Source: Sphingobacteriaceae bacterium (GTDB taxonomy: Bacteria; Bacteroidota; Bacteroidia; Sphingobacteriales; Sphingobacteriaceae). Taken from it: 32,030 nucleotides of DNA. Within the stretch, counting starts at the first letter, position 1. Every line of letters begins with the position of its first letter. The notes below the pieces were generated by a model that was not told the origin of the DNA, did not search any database, and saw only the letters and a list, made by a program, of their open reading frames with translations. The translations under genes were made by a program, and so were the position numbers. Below, piece after piece: positions 25,185 to 32,030 of this stretch. The stretch lies in contig JACMJM010000036.1 of the NCBI GenBank assembly GCA_014380615.1, positions 1 through 32,030 on the forward strand, read 5' to 3'.

Positions 25185-26567
25185 CTAGTAAGCATTCTCT
25201 TCTCCGCGAAAAATATTTATCACGGTCATGAAAATTATACGGATATCAAGCATCGCCGACCAATTTTCCATATACCATATATCATGCTCAACCCGTTTTT
25301 CCATTAACCATTGTTCCTTCGTTTCACCCCTAAATCCATTCACCTGTGCCCATCCGCTTATTCCGGGTTTTAAAAACTGACGAACCATGTATTTATCGAT
25401 CAAAGCGCGGTATTGCTCTGTATGGCTTAACATATGTGGACGAGGGCCTATCACACTCATATGCCCTAAAAGCACATTGAAAAACTGCGGCAACTCATCA
25501 AGGCTGGTACGTCGCATAAATCTCCCGATAGGAGTTATCCTGTCGTCGTTTTTGGTAGCCTGCTTTTTATCGCCGGCACTGTTCATCCGCATACTTCTGA
25601 ATTTATAGCACCAAAAAGGCTTATTGTCTCTTCCGCTTCGTAATTGCTTAAACAGAACCGGTCCTGAGCTTTGAAGCTTGATTATTATCGCCAGAATAGG
25701 ATACAGCCAACTGAATACAAACACAATTACAGATAGACTAAAAGTTACATCGAAGAAGCGCTTTTTAAACCTGTTTTCGATATCTTCTAATGGTTCTTTC
25801 CTTACGCACAATACCGGGAACCCCCCCATATGATCTATTCTGAATGAGGCTGAACCCGATGTGAGATCGGGGACAAATTTCAATCTCACGCATTGTTTCT
25901 CTCCTTCTTTCAAAAGGTGAGGAATATCCTCCATGCGATCGGGAGTAAGCGATACAAAAACTTCTTTTACGCCTGCGTTGGCTGCGTTCTTTAGTTGTTC
26001 TGATGCTGCGGGAAGTAATTGCCCGTCAGGATCTACATAAAATCCCTCATCTCCTAAAAAACCTACAAAATTTACACTGCTTTGCTGCTCAAGATACGCG
26101 GCAAGCTTCAAACCTCCGGGATTCATTCCTAAAACAGCCACCGCCTTTCGGATATCAAAATTGCGCTGCATCATTTCTTGTAAATACGTTCCGGTAAAAC
26201 GGCTTAAAATGAAGCCAAGCACCACAAAGCTGTAAAACACCACTAAAAACTGCCTTGGAAAATCTATATGGTTTGTAAAAAACAAGTAGGTTAGAAACAC
26301 AAAGGCATGTACAGCAATACTTCGCCAGGTGGCTCTGTAAATTAACTCCAATTTATATATAGTGTATTGTCCGTATAATCTGAACATACTGGTGCTTAGA
26401 AACCAGATTAAATTGCAGGTTAAAATATTTTGGCGGTATACACTTTCATCTATTGGACTCCCGAACTTGTTGGCTAAATGAAAACCAACCAAGAAGCAGA
26501 TGTTAATTAATATAAGGTCACTCAATCCTAGAATAAACCTTAGTAGGTAGAGGTATCTCGTTTGCAT
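25185..26567 (-). CDS. wcaJ: Undecaprenyl-phosphate glucose/galactose phosphotransferase (WcaJ type)
   Basis: A 460-residue polyprenyl glycosylphosphotransferase that starts the EPS unit by linking the first sugar-1-phosphate to undecaprenyl phosphate. N-terminal four-helix membrane block (for example LGLSDLILINICFLVGFHLA, SIAVHAFVFLTYLF), a central CoA-binding-like Rossmann segment (KAVAVLGMNPGGLKLAAYLEQQ), one more helix (FFDVTFSLSVIVFVFSWLYPIL), and the C-terminal bacterial sugar transferase domain: KLQSSGPVLFKQLRSGRDNKPF, CYKFRSMRMN, RRTSLDELPQFFNVLLG, MSVIGPRPH and LKPGISGWAQVNGFRG. The donor is probably UDP-glucose or UDP-galactose (family knowledge). First gene of the minus-strand EPS operon. 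Confidence 0.93.
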   Translation of the reverse strand: MQTRYLYLLRFILGLSDLILINICFLVGFHLANKFGSPIDESVYRQNILTCNLIWFLSTSMFRLYGQYTIYKLELIYRATWRSIAVHAFVFLTYLFFTNHIDFPRQFLVVFYSFVVLGFILSRFTGTYLQEMMQRNFDIRKAVAVLGMNPGGLKLAAYLEQQSSVNFVGFLGDEGFYVDPDGQLLPAASEQLKNAANAGVKEVFVSLTPDRMEDIPHLLKEGEKQCVRLKFVPDLTSGSASFRIDHMGGFPVLCVRKEPLEDIENRFKKRFFDVTFSLSVIVFVFSWLYPILAIIIKLQSSGPVLFKQLRSGRDNKPFWCYKFRSMRMNSAGDKKQATKNDDRITPIGRFMRRTSLDELPQFFNVLLGHMSVIGPRPHMLSHTEQYRALIDKYMVRQFLKPGISGWAQVNGFRGETKEQWLMEKRVEHDIWYMENWSAMLDIRIIFMTVINIFRGEENAY

Positions 26568-26700
26568 GTTTTCAATAAGTACTTATAATACATGCATTAG
26601 CAATCTTTGTTTAATTTTTTTGAAAAATTATTAAATAAATAAGCCTTTTAAGATGAAATGTGTAAAAAACTAATCACTTTCGGAAAATACGGACACAGGA

Positions 26701-26850
26701 ATGTCCATTATTAAGAACAATAATTTTAAGAAGTCTAAAGCAAACGAGAAGAAAAGAAAGAGGGATAGATTTTATAAGTGGCTAGAGCATAACCAGGTAA
26801 ATCAAAAGAAAGAGCAGGCAAACAATAAGGTTTCCGAAAATAAGAACTGA
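26701..26850 (+). CDS. Possible 49-residue basic protein
   Basis: An ORF from ATG 26701 to TGA 26850 encoding a Lys/Asn-rich peptide (MSIIKNNNFKKSKANEKKRK..., helical EHNQVNQKKEQANNKV). An AGGA sits directly before the ATG. It overlaps the opposite-strand small membrane ORF (26782-27003) by 69 bp, exactly where that ORF encodes a Leu/Phe-rich helix, whose antisense would read as Lys/Glu-rich. It may thus be a compositional shadow. No family recognised. Confidence 0.2.
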   Translation: MSIIKNNNFKKSKANEKKRKRDRFYKWLEHNQVNQKKEQANNKVSENKN

Positions 26851-27003
26851 AACAACCACCATCCTTGAAAGGAAAGTATGTGGATTTTGACTTAACGATT
26901 CAGTATAGTCTTTAAGCTGAGCGTAAGGATTCTTTTTCATATCCCGTATATACGTCCACTTTTTACTTAGGTTCCATTTACCTGTTAAATTATTATTTTT
27001 CAT
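26782..27003 (-). CDS. Small membrane protein, unknown function
   Basis: A 73-residue ORF with a soluble, charged N-terminal part (KWNLSKKWTYIRDMKKNPYAQLKDYTESLSQNPHTF) and a single C-terminal membrane helix (VVVSVLIFGNLIVCLLFLLIYLVML). Start could be ATG 27003 or the internal Met22 (MKKNPYAQLK), which gives a 52-residue form. It is a tail-anchored-like layout and not part of a named family that I recognise. It is divergent from the Anbu gene, with 128 bp between. Confidence 0.45.
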   Translation of the reverse strand: MKNNNLTGKWNLSKKWTYIRDMKKNPYAQLKDYTESLSQNPHTFLSRMVVVSVLIFGNLIVCLLFLLIYLVML

Positions 27004-27131
27004 TAAATAACATGTATCAGTTTATACAGCCTGAAAGTAAAGGTATTAAAAAAATGTCTTGAAAAGCAAATGTCTTCATTTCCGCCTTATTTGCATCCAA
27101 TTAAGTACCTTGGCGGTTCATTACTCAGAAT

Positions 27132-27884
27132 ATGACTTACTGTTTGGCAATAAAAGTAAAAGAGGGATTAGTAGCAATTTCTGATACCCGTATTACATCG
27201 GGCACAGATACAACCGTGAAGAAAAAAATTCTGATAGAACAAAAAGATAATTATTCGTTGTTTATCATGACCAGCGGGTTGCGGTCGGTAAGAGATAAGG
27301 CTATTTTATATTTCAGAGAATTAGTGGAGGAAGGTGTGGAGCATAATAAACTTTATAAAGCTGTAAACGCGTTTGGCGAACAAGTGAGGCGTGTAGCCGA
27401 AGAAGATAAAGCAGCCCTGGAAAAATCGGGATTCAAATTTAATTTGAATACGATAATAGGTGGCCAGCTTAAAGATGACGAAGAGCATAAGCTGTTTTTA
27501 TTGTATCCCGAAGGCAACTGGGTTGAGTTAGACCAGGGCGCGCCTTTTGTGATTATCGGGAACAGCGGGCACGGAAAGCCCATCCTTCAAAGAACACTTG
27601 ATAGTAATTCGAGCATGAAACTGGCTCTTAAAACAGGCTTTCTTTCGTTCGATTCAACCCGGGCAAGTGCTAATGATGTAGATTTTCCGATAGATGTGGT
27701 GCTTTATAAAACCGACACGTATGGAATGATTGAACACCGTTACGAACAAAAAGACCTGCTCCATATTTCTGCTCAATGGGCAGACGAACTTAAAAACGCT
27801 TTAATTCACATCCCCGAAGAGTGGATGGATGCGGCCTTTAACAAACTACCGGTAAAAAACGTCGATAAAATAAAACCTCTATGA
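27132..27884 (+). CDS. Anbu-type proteasome-like hydrolase (Ntn family)
   Basis: A 250-residue member of the ancestral beta-subunit family (Anbu, related to HslV and the proteasome beta subunit), which assembles into open helical rings. After removal of Met1 the predicted nucleophile is Thr at the mature N-terminus (TYCLAIKVKEGLVAISDTR). Asp17 of the mature chain (SDTR) fits the conserved catalytic acid, and a lysine cluster about 13 residues later (VKKKI) is the probable base/oxyanion partner. The substrate is unknown for this family. Its stop overlaps the start of the transglutaminase-like gene by 4 bp (ATGA), the known Anbu neighbour; the ATP-grasp and alpha-E partners are not in this window. 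Confidence 0.88.
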   Translation: MTYCLAIKVKEGLVAISDTRITSGTDTTVKKKILIEQKDNYSLFIMTSGLRSVRDKAILYFRELVEEGVEHNKLYKAVNAFGEQVRRVAEEDKAALEKSGFKFNLNTIIGGQLKDDEEHKLFLLYPEGNWVELDQGAPFVIIGNSGHGKPILQRTLDSNSSMKLALKTGFLSFDSTRASANDVDFPIDVVLYKTDTYGMIEHRYEQKDLLHISAQWADELKNALIHIPEEWMDAAFNKLPVKNVDKIKPL

Positions 27885-28726
27885 GATTTAGGGTCTCAAG
27901 TCAGATGGAATATGAAGTGCTTTCATCCAGCACACTTATATTAAACATACATGCGCTTCGTACTCCAAACCAAACGGTACTCGAAGAATCTTTATCTGTA
28001 GAACCGTACTTAAAAAGCGAAGAATTAATTTCCATTCAGGGCGAGAACCGCTTTATGCGGATTGAAATTGAGCAGCCCTGTTATCTGAAAATTAATTATA
28101 GTGCTATGGTTGATAATCAAACGAAACTCATAGACTCCGAACTTCTGGATGATGTGCCCATTTCACAATTAGATGCCTCTATTCTTCCTTATCTCTATCC
28201 GAGCAGATACTGTCAATCCGATAAACTTTACAGGCTCGCCTATAATAAGTTCGGGAATATCGTTAATGCCTATCAAAAGGTTATCGAACTAACCGATTGG
28301 ATCCATAGAAATGTTGAGTATTTAAGCGGCTCTACAAACTCACAAACTTCTGCTTATGATACGGTTACCGAACAGGCAGGAGTTTGCCGCGACTTCGCCC
28401 ATCTTGGTATTGCGTTGTGCCGTGCTTTAACAATTCCGGCCAGGTACTTTACAGGGTATGCTTATAAACTAGACCCGCCTGATTTCCATGCCTGCTTCGA
28501 AGCATATATAGGAGGAGAGTGGATAGTTTTTGATGCCACTAAACTAACCCCTTTAAACGGATTGGTAAAAATTGCCAGCGGGCGCGATGCCGCCGATACG
28601 GCGATTGCGAGTATTTTCGGAAATGTTATTTGCCGACCCATCAGTGTAACCTCCGAATGCCTGGAAGAAAAATTTGAACCTTTTTTTTATCATCCCACAA
28701 CCCCGAAAGGCTTAGCTTATTTATAA
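27881..28726 (+). CDS. Transglutaminase-like superfamily protein (Anbu partner)
   Basis: A 281-residue predicted cytoplasmic protein. The N-terminal ~140 residues form a beta-rich domain seen in bacterial transglutaminase-like proteins (MRFRVSSQMEYEVLSSSTLIL). The C-terminal half is the transglutaminase-like cysteine-protease fold with the full catalytic triad: Cys169 in QAGVCRDFAHL, His203 in DFHACFEAY, and Asp218 in FDATKL. Proteins of this type are regularly linked to Anbu genes and are inferred to act as peptidases or amidases. It overlaps the Anbu gene by 4 bp, so the two are translationally coupled. Confidence 0.9.
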   Translation: MRFRVSSQMEYEVLSSSTLILNIHALRTPNQTVLEESLSVEPYLKSEELISIQGENRFMRIEIEQPCYLKINYSAMVDNQTKLIDSELLDDVPISQLDASILPYLYPSRYCQSDKLYRLAYNKFGNIVNAYQKVIELTDWIHRNVEYLSGSTNSQTSAYDTVTEQAGVCRDFAHLGIALCRALTIPARYFTGYAYKLDPPDFHACFEAYIGGEWIVFDATKLTPLNGLVKIASGRDAADTAIASIFGNVICRPISVTSECLEEKFEPFFYHPTTPKGLAYL

Positions 28727-28882
28727 GAGCGGTTTATCCCTTATCCAATTTCAAATTTTTAATTACTTGTAACTAAATTCTGGCACGCCCGTAAGGTAAA
28801 ATACAACTATCTTATTTCTATATGTTTGTACGTTCTGCTATACGATCTTTTTTTAGAAGTTGTGAAATTAAGACAGAAATCG

Positions 28883-28913
28883 CTTGCATAAGAAATTTAA
28901 ATAGTTAGTTTTG
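28883..28913 (+). promoter_or_regulatory. Bacteroidota-type promoter of the NlpC/P60 gene
   Basis: TTG at 28884-28886 and TAGTTTTG at 28906-28913, separated by 19 bp, which is the normal -33/-7 layout in Bacteroidota. This predicts a leader of about 65 nt before ATG 28987. Confidence 0.65.
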
Positions 28914-28986
28914 CAATGCTCGGCATCATAAAACGATGTAAGAGGGCGTTTATAAGTCTTGTTGTTTAACTGATAAACGAAACAAA

Positions 28987-29517
28987 ATGGGTAAAAAATT
29001 TTTACTAGCAATAGTAGTTGTGTTATCGTCTGTGTCAACCCAGGCACAAACCAAAAAATCTACTGAAGATCCTGATAATCTGGCAAAAGATTATTTTTCA
29101 CAAATAATGGGTGTTGCCGTATCGGCTACATCAAACGTTAAGCTTTATCAATTTGTTTACGACTGGCTGGGCACTCCTTACCGCCTGGGTGGTACTTCCG
29201 AAAATGGCGTTGATTGCTCTGGCTTCGCTTATCAGCTTTACGATAAAGTATTTAATACCGTTATCGGGAATAATTCGAGAAACATTTTCAGTAAAGTAAA
29301 TCCGGTTAGCAAAGAGGAATTAAAAGAAGGCGATCTGGTATTTTTCAAGATAAACAGTCGTGCTATTTCACACGTGGGTGTTTACCTGGGTGATAATAAA
29401 TTCGCACATGCCTCAAGCAGCAGAGGCGTTATGATTAGTAATCTTAACGAACCCTACTGGAAACGATATTATTATAAAGGCGGCCGATTACTTCAATCCC
29501 TCCGCGATAAGTTATAA
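28987..29517 (+). CDS. Secreted NlpC/P60 (C40) peptidoglycan peptidase
   Basis: A 176-residue exported cysteine peptidase that would cut the gamma-D-Glu to meso-diaminopimelate bond of peptidoglycan stems. The signal peptide is KFLLAIVVVLSSVSTQA. The NlpC/P60 core contains GTPYRLGGTSENGVDCSGFA with Cys77 as nucleophile, VSKEELKEGDLVFF, and SHVGVYLG with His129; HASSS (His141) supplies the third polar residue. Length fits small Bacteroidota C40 enzymes. It has its own promoter, and its last ~36 bp plus terminator are duplicated at 30596-30692 (see repeat). Confidence 0.9.
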   Translation: MGKKFLLAIVVVLSSVSTQAQTKKSTEDPDNLAKDYFSQIMGVAVSATSNVKLYQFVYDWLGTPYRLGGTSENGVDCSGFAYQLYDKVFNTVIGNNSRNIFSKVNPVSKEELKEGDLVFFKINSRAISHVGVYLGDNKFAHASSSRGVMISNLNEPYWKRYYYKGGRLLQSLRDKL

Positions 29518-29577
29518 TAACCTTGTCAATCAAAAGGCCACCCCAAAAAGGTGGCCTTTTGATTTTAGCCGGATTTG
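29481..29577 (+). repeat. 97-bp direct repeat, copy A (3' end of the C40 gene plus terminator)
   Basis: Matches copy B at 30596-30692, offset 1115 bp. Only three differences are visible (C/T near base 5, A/G in the stop codon region, T/G in the spacer). Copy A covers the last ~12 codons of the NlpC/P60 gene, its stop codon, and the downstream hairpin. Confidence 0.93.
29532..29560. terminator. Bidirectional terminator after the NlpC/P60 gene
   Basis: AAAAGGCCACC (29532-29542), a 7-nt loop, GGTGGCCTTTT (29550-29560): an 11-bp perfect stem with T or A runs on both sides. It ends the C40 gene on the plus strand and can serve the ORF6N gene from the other side. Confidence 0.9.
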
Positions 29578-29607
29578 TTTTAGGATTTGATTTTTTTGCC
29601 CGCTATA

Positions 29608-29700
29608 GTGAACACCATAGTTGGACCGGGTCAGTTGGTCAACTTGATTGCCCGAGATCTTGCGGTTCTGCGCAAAATGAAAGAAAATGTATGGCGGTAA
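29608..29700 (+). CDS. Possible 30-residue remnant or small peptide
   Basis: A GTG-initiated reading frame encoding VNTIVGPGQLVNLIARDL and then AVLRKMKENVWR. It looks amphipathic and helical. It may be the tail of a lost gene carried into the repeat-flanked segment or a chance ORF. No family recognised. Confidence 0.15.
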   Translation: MNTIVGPGQLVNLIARDLAVLRKMKENVWR

Positions 29701-29731
29701 AACCAGCAGAAGGGTTGGCAGTGATTGATCT

Positions 29732-30286
29732 TTAGGTATTTATTCTTTTTCCTAGTTTATATCCGATAGGCTTTCGAGGTTCACGTTGTTCTTCTTTTTT
29801 CTCTAAGAGTTCATCCAGATATTGGAATACTACTTCCATATTTTTATCCTGGTTATCCAACTTCTTTTTTATTTTTTCTACCTCTAAGCGCAATTCAGTG
29901 TTATCGGCCAGCATTTGCCGTATCCGTGTGAAAATACGTATGATCTGTATGTTTACTTTTATGGCTCTTGCACTGTTTAATACACTGGATAGCATTGCTA
30001 CGCCCTGTTCTGTAAATACCATTGGAAGATATTTAGCGTGTGCGCCTTGTTTTAAGGTGCCATTCTGGCTCCTTAAAGATTGATATTCTTCTTGGCTTAA
30101 CTCAAACATAAAGTCTTCAGGAAAGCGATCTTCATTACGCCTTACCTGTCTTTTGAGCTGCTTGGTCTCTACCTGATATAATTCCGCCAGATCGGCATCG
30201 GTCATTACTTTCTGGCCTCTGACATAATAGATCTGATTCATGATTATTTCATCAGGGATTGTAATTATTTCTTCTCTTTTAGTCAT
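29732..30286 (-). CDS. ORF6N-domain (KilA-N-like) DNA-binding protein
   Basis: A 184-residue protein with an N-terminal ORF6N domain (about residues 8-100: IPDEIIMNQIYYVRGQKVMTDADLAELYQVETKQLKRQVRRNEDRF) and AYLPMVFTEQGVAML-type continuation. A C-terminal coiled coil spans ~118-165 (NTELRLEVEKIKKKL...) and a basic tail ends KLGKRINT. ORF6N domains are found in phage and Bacteroidota mobile-element proteins and are thought to be DNA-binding, often linked to phage or plasmid regulation. The gene lies inside a segment bounded by a 97-bp direct repeat, which suggests it arrived by transfer. A nearly leaderless promoter box (TAAATTTG on the minus strand, 30295-30302) precedes ATG 30286. Confidence 0.9.
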   Translation of the reverse strand: MTKREEIITIPDEIIMNQIYYVRGQKVMTDADLAELYQVETKQLKRQVRRNEDRFPEDFMFELSQEEYQSLRSQNGTLKQGAHAKYLPMVFTEQGVAMLSSVLNSARAIKVNIQIIRIFTRIRQMLADNTELRLEVEKIKKKLDNQDKNMEVVFQYLDELLEKKEEQREPRKPIGYKLGKRINT

Positions 30287-30543
30287 ATGGATTACAAATT
30301 TACATTTTTATCATAACCGCTCTAAGTAGGGCCTCTCCTTATTTGTTAAGCGGGCGGAACTTCTCAAAACTTTTCTGCAATCCTTTCCCCTTGGTGCTTT
30401 TGTGAGTTCTATTCCAATAATGGTTTTTCTGCCCGCTGGTATTGTGCTTCCCGATGTTATTTTTCCTCAGTGACGATCAGGCTGACACGGATATGTTGAA
30501 AGTAATTAAGTTTCCGATTTTCTTTTCAGTACTTCCAATAATT
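30287..30543. other. Gap between the ORF6N gene and repeat copy B with no gene
   Basis: About 257 bp with no ORF that looks like a gene and no tRNA-like fold; part of the segment between the two 97-bp repeats. With 30544-30713 it makes a 427-bp gene-free stretch, the rest of which is the inverted repeat and copy B. Confidence 0.5.
30295..30302 (-). promoter_or_regulatory. Possible -7 box of the ORF6N gene
   Basis: On the minus strand, TAAATTTG fits TAnnTTTG exactly. It ends 9 bp before the ATG, so the mRNA would be nearly leaderless. No -33 TTG was found. Confidence 0.35.
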
Positions 30544-30595
30544 CATATCTGTTTTCGGTAATTAATACACTTTTATTTGCTAAAAAACAGATATG
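30544..30595. repeat. 12-bp inverted repeat ending exactly at repeat copy B
   Basis: CATATCTGTTTT (30544-30555) and AAAACAGATATG (30584-30595) are perfect inverted copies separated by 28 bp. The right arm ends one base before the start of the 97-bp direct repeat copy B, marking the edge of the inserted segment. Confidence 0.7.
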
Positions 30596-30692
30596 CGGCT
30601 GATTACTTCAATCCCTCCGCGATAAGTTGTAATAACCTTGTCAAGCAAAAGGCCACCCCAAAAAGGTGGCCTTTTGATTTTAGCCGGATTTG
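30596..30692 (+). repeat. 97-bp direct repeat, copy B (orphan 3' end plus terminator)
   Basis: A near-identical copy of 29481-29577 that lacks the rest of the NlpC/P60 gene. In the C40 frame it has TGA in place of the Arg codon CGA and TTG in place of TTA before the stop, so it has begun to decay. It provides the terminator for the GH5 gene, which ends 22 bp further on in the minus direction. Confidence 0.93.
30647..30675. terminator. Duplicate bidirectional terminator serving the GH5 gene
   Basis: Same 11-bp stem and loop as 29532-29560, in repeat copy B. On the minus strand, the GH5 gene runs into it after its stop at 30714. Confidence 0.88.
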
Positions 30693-30713
30693 ATATTTAG
30701 CGTTTTCCCCTAT

Positions 30714-31757
30714 TTATGGATTTTTGGTTCTTAAGTGCTGTCTGATAAAAATTCCTGAAGGTGATAGCTGTGATTCTGTCCAGCCCCCCGTTCCGGAAGC
30801 ACCCGGCTTCAATGCGGCAGATGTTTCGGTCTTGTCGGCAACAGACCAGTTGCACCACGAGATTTTGTGCTGATCAAGAAAAGTAAACCAGTTGTTTGTT
30901 TCAGTCTGGTCGAAGGTTCCGTTACCACTTGCTTCGGATGTTCCAAACTCGGTGACAAAAACAGCTATACCTTTGTTCAATGCTGCAAGGGTACGGTCTC
31001 TTAACCATTGCTTATGCGAGGCAGCATAAAAATGAAGTGAATAGGCTACATTCACATCGTTTATCGGATTATTGGCGGGCTCTTCGATTTGCTGCGACCA
31101 ATTCCTTGTACCGCAGATTACCAGATTGTCAGGATCTTTCGCTCTTATTGCCGCTATTACAGCTTCGCTATAGGGTTTGATTACGTTTACCCAGGATACA
31201 TCTAAGGGCTCGTTATAAATTTCGTATATAACATTGGGCTTATCGCCGAATCGTTCGGCCATTTCACTAAAAAAAGCTTTCGACGCTTCGGTGTTCTGCT
31301 CGGCAGTATGATCGTGCCAGTCAATAATTACATATAGCCCTTCTTTAATCGCCGCTTCAACTACAGCTATTACCTTTTGCTTTTCGGCCGCCGGATACTT
31401 AAGATAACCGCCTTCCGGCATCCCTACTCCCATAGAGGCTCTAACAACGGTGCAGCGCCAATCGTTTTTTAACCATTTAACCAGGCTTTCATTATAAAAC
31501 TCACCTTCCCATTGGCTCCAAAATAGCGACATGCCCCGCAACTGCACAGGCTTATTATTCTTATCCAATATTTTATTGCCTTGTACTTTTAGCTGGCCAA
31601 ACTGAATAACCGGCGGATCGGTAGAAATTACTACAGCTGGCTTTTCTGTCGGTTTGGGTGTAGTTACAGGTTCATCGGCACCCTTTTTACACGACCCGGC
31701 CATAACCAGCAGGCATGCGAACGAATAAATAAATTTAGTTTTTAAAAAGCCATCCAT
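30714..31757 (-). CDS. GH5-family cellulase-like lipoprotein
   Basis: A 347-residue predicted endo-beta-glucanase (cellulase group of GH5). A lipoprotein signal ends in LVMAGSC, Cys23 being lipidated, followed by a Pro/Thr-rich linker (TTPKPTEKPAV). The catalytic TIM barrel starts at GNKILDKNNKPVQLRGMSLFW. Catalytic pair: Glu183 (acid/base) in VIYEIYNEP and Glu270 (nucleophile) in VFVTEFGTS; also LYVIIDWHDH and NVAYSLHFYAASHK. It would be anchored in an envelope membrane, probably surface-exposed or periplasmic, and act on beta-1,4-glucans or related polymer. It starts at ATG 31757. Not obviously part of a polysaccharide-utilisation locus, since no SusC/D genes are visible. Confidence 0.9.
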   Translation of the reverse strand: MDGFLKTKFIYSFACLLVMAGSCKKGADEPVTTPKPTEKPAVVISTDPPVIQFGQLKVQGNKILDKNNKPVQLRGMSLFWSQWEGEFYNESLVKWLKNDWRCTVVRASMGVGMPEGGYLKYPAAEKQKVIAVVEAAIKEGLYVIIDWHDHTAEQNTEASKAFFSEMAERFGDKPNVIYEIYNEPLDVSWVNVIKPYSEAVIAAIRAKDPDNLVICGTRNWSQQIEEPANNPINDVNVAYSLHFYAASHKQWLRDRTLAALNKGIAVFVTEFGTSEASGNGTFDQTETNNWFTFLDQHKISWCNWSVADKTETSAALKPGASGTGGWTESQLSPSGIFIRQHLRTKNP

Positions 31758-31900
31758 AACTTAATATCCAGTTTGTTTGTTGATTAACGATTTTGAATAA
31801 AAGTATACAAGTTTTGGGATTTAGATGTTTCAATATAGGCCCCCAAATGTTAATGAGAACCAAATAAAGGGGGTTTGAATAGGCTTTATATAAAAAGAGG

Positions 31901-31933
31901 CCGTCTCATAAGCAATTATGAGATGGTTTTTTT
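31901..31933. terminator. Terminator-like hairpin at the right edge
   Basis: CCGTCTCATA (31901-31910), loop AGCAAT, TATGAGATGG (31917-31926), one G-U pair, followed by seven T residues on the plus strand; the minus side also ends in a T-rich run (CCTCTTTTT). It overlaps a minus-strand stop codon at 31916-31918. Confidence 0.7.
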
Positions 31934-32030
31934 ATGCTTTGATTTTGAAGATTCCACGTCGATGGCATTTTCGTTATTAGTGTTAGCTAATGTTATTCTG
32001 GTAAGTTTTATAGGCTGGCGGCAGAGCAAA
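31916..32030 (-). CDS. Possible C-terminal end of a gene entering from the right edge
   Basis: A minus-strand frame open from the window edge to a TAA at 31916-31918, encoding a basic, polar tail (RQPIKLTRITLANTNN..., ending KKTIS). The terminator hairpin right at the stop supports it, but only 37 residues are visible and no family is recognised. Confidence 0.25.
   Translation of the reverse strand, partial: LLCRQPIKLTRITLANTNNENAIDVESSKSKHKKTIS

Noticed and set aside
29523..29735. A 70-residue plus-strand ORF after the C40 gene
   Set aside because: Begins inside the terminator hairpin and has unusual composition (many Cys, Trp, Ser); no family, so treated as spurious.
31860..31935. Insertion-sequence end suggested by GAGGCCGTCTCATAA-type hairpin
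   Set aside because: Such stems are common Bacteroidota terminators; no transposase or second terminal repeat is visible.

Overview
The window looks like chromosomal DNA from a Bacteroidota bacterium of the Sphingobacteriaceae type (Pedobacter/Mucilaginibacter-like); the genus is inference. Evidence: AT-rich intergenic DNA, weak ribosome binding sites, promoter boxes of the form TAnnTTTG, a type IX secretion (T9SS) C-terminal sorting domain, a PorT-like outer-membrane barrel, an S41 carboxy-terminal protease, an ORF6N-domain protein and SusD-era style lipoprotein glycoside hydrolase.

Layout. 1-3.2 kb holds housekeeping and envelope genes: an outer-membrane beta-barrel (minus), a CsbD-like small protein, an S41 protease and a two-helix membrane protein. 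3.3-26.6 kb is a large exopolysaccharide (EPS) locus. Its core is a twelve-gene minus-strand run from 26567 down to 12130: a WcaJ-type initiating phosphosugar transferase, Wza exporter, Wzc tyrosine autokinase/copolymerase, Wzx flippase, Wzy-like polymerase, a GT4, a hexapeptide acetyltransferase, two more GT4s, a WcaF-like acetyltransferase, a GT2 and a GT-B-like protein. West of it, on the plus strand, lies a 1762-residue secreted protein (pectate-lyase-like beta-helix, eight tandem Ig-like modules, T9SS tail), then a WcaI-like glycosyltransferase (minus), and a plus-strand pair encoding a CpsB-type PHP phosphatase and an LCP (LytR-CpsA-Psr) protein.

26.7-32 kb is accessory or miscellaneous: one or two tiny ORFs on opposite strands, an Anbu proteasome-like hydrolase with an overlapping transglutaminase gene, an exported NlpC/P60 peptidase, an ORF6N gene bracketed by a 97-bp direct repeat, a GH5 lipoprotein and a possible gene tail at the right edge.

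How it works together (inference): WcaJ loads the first sugar on undecaprenyl phosphate; up to six further glycosyltransferases and two acetyltransferases build a repeat unit; Wzx flips it, Wzy polymerises it, Wzc and Wza control and export it. CpsB is the likely phosphatase for Wzc since no Wzb-type phosphatase is present. LCP could attach the glycan to a cell-envelope acceptor, and the giant beta-helix protein could bind, trim or remodel the polymer outside the cell. The most unusual features are the Gram-positive-type CpsB/LCP pair beside a Gram-negative Wza/Wzc machine, the modular beta-helix protein embedded in the locus, and the repeat-flanked ORF6N segment that appears to have been inserted at the end of the NlpC/P60 gene.
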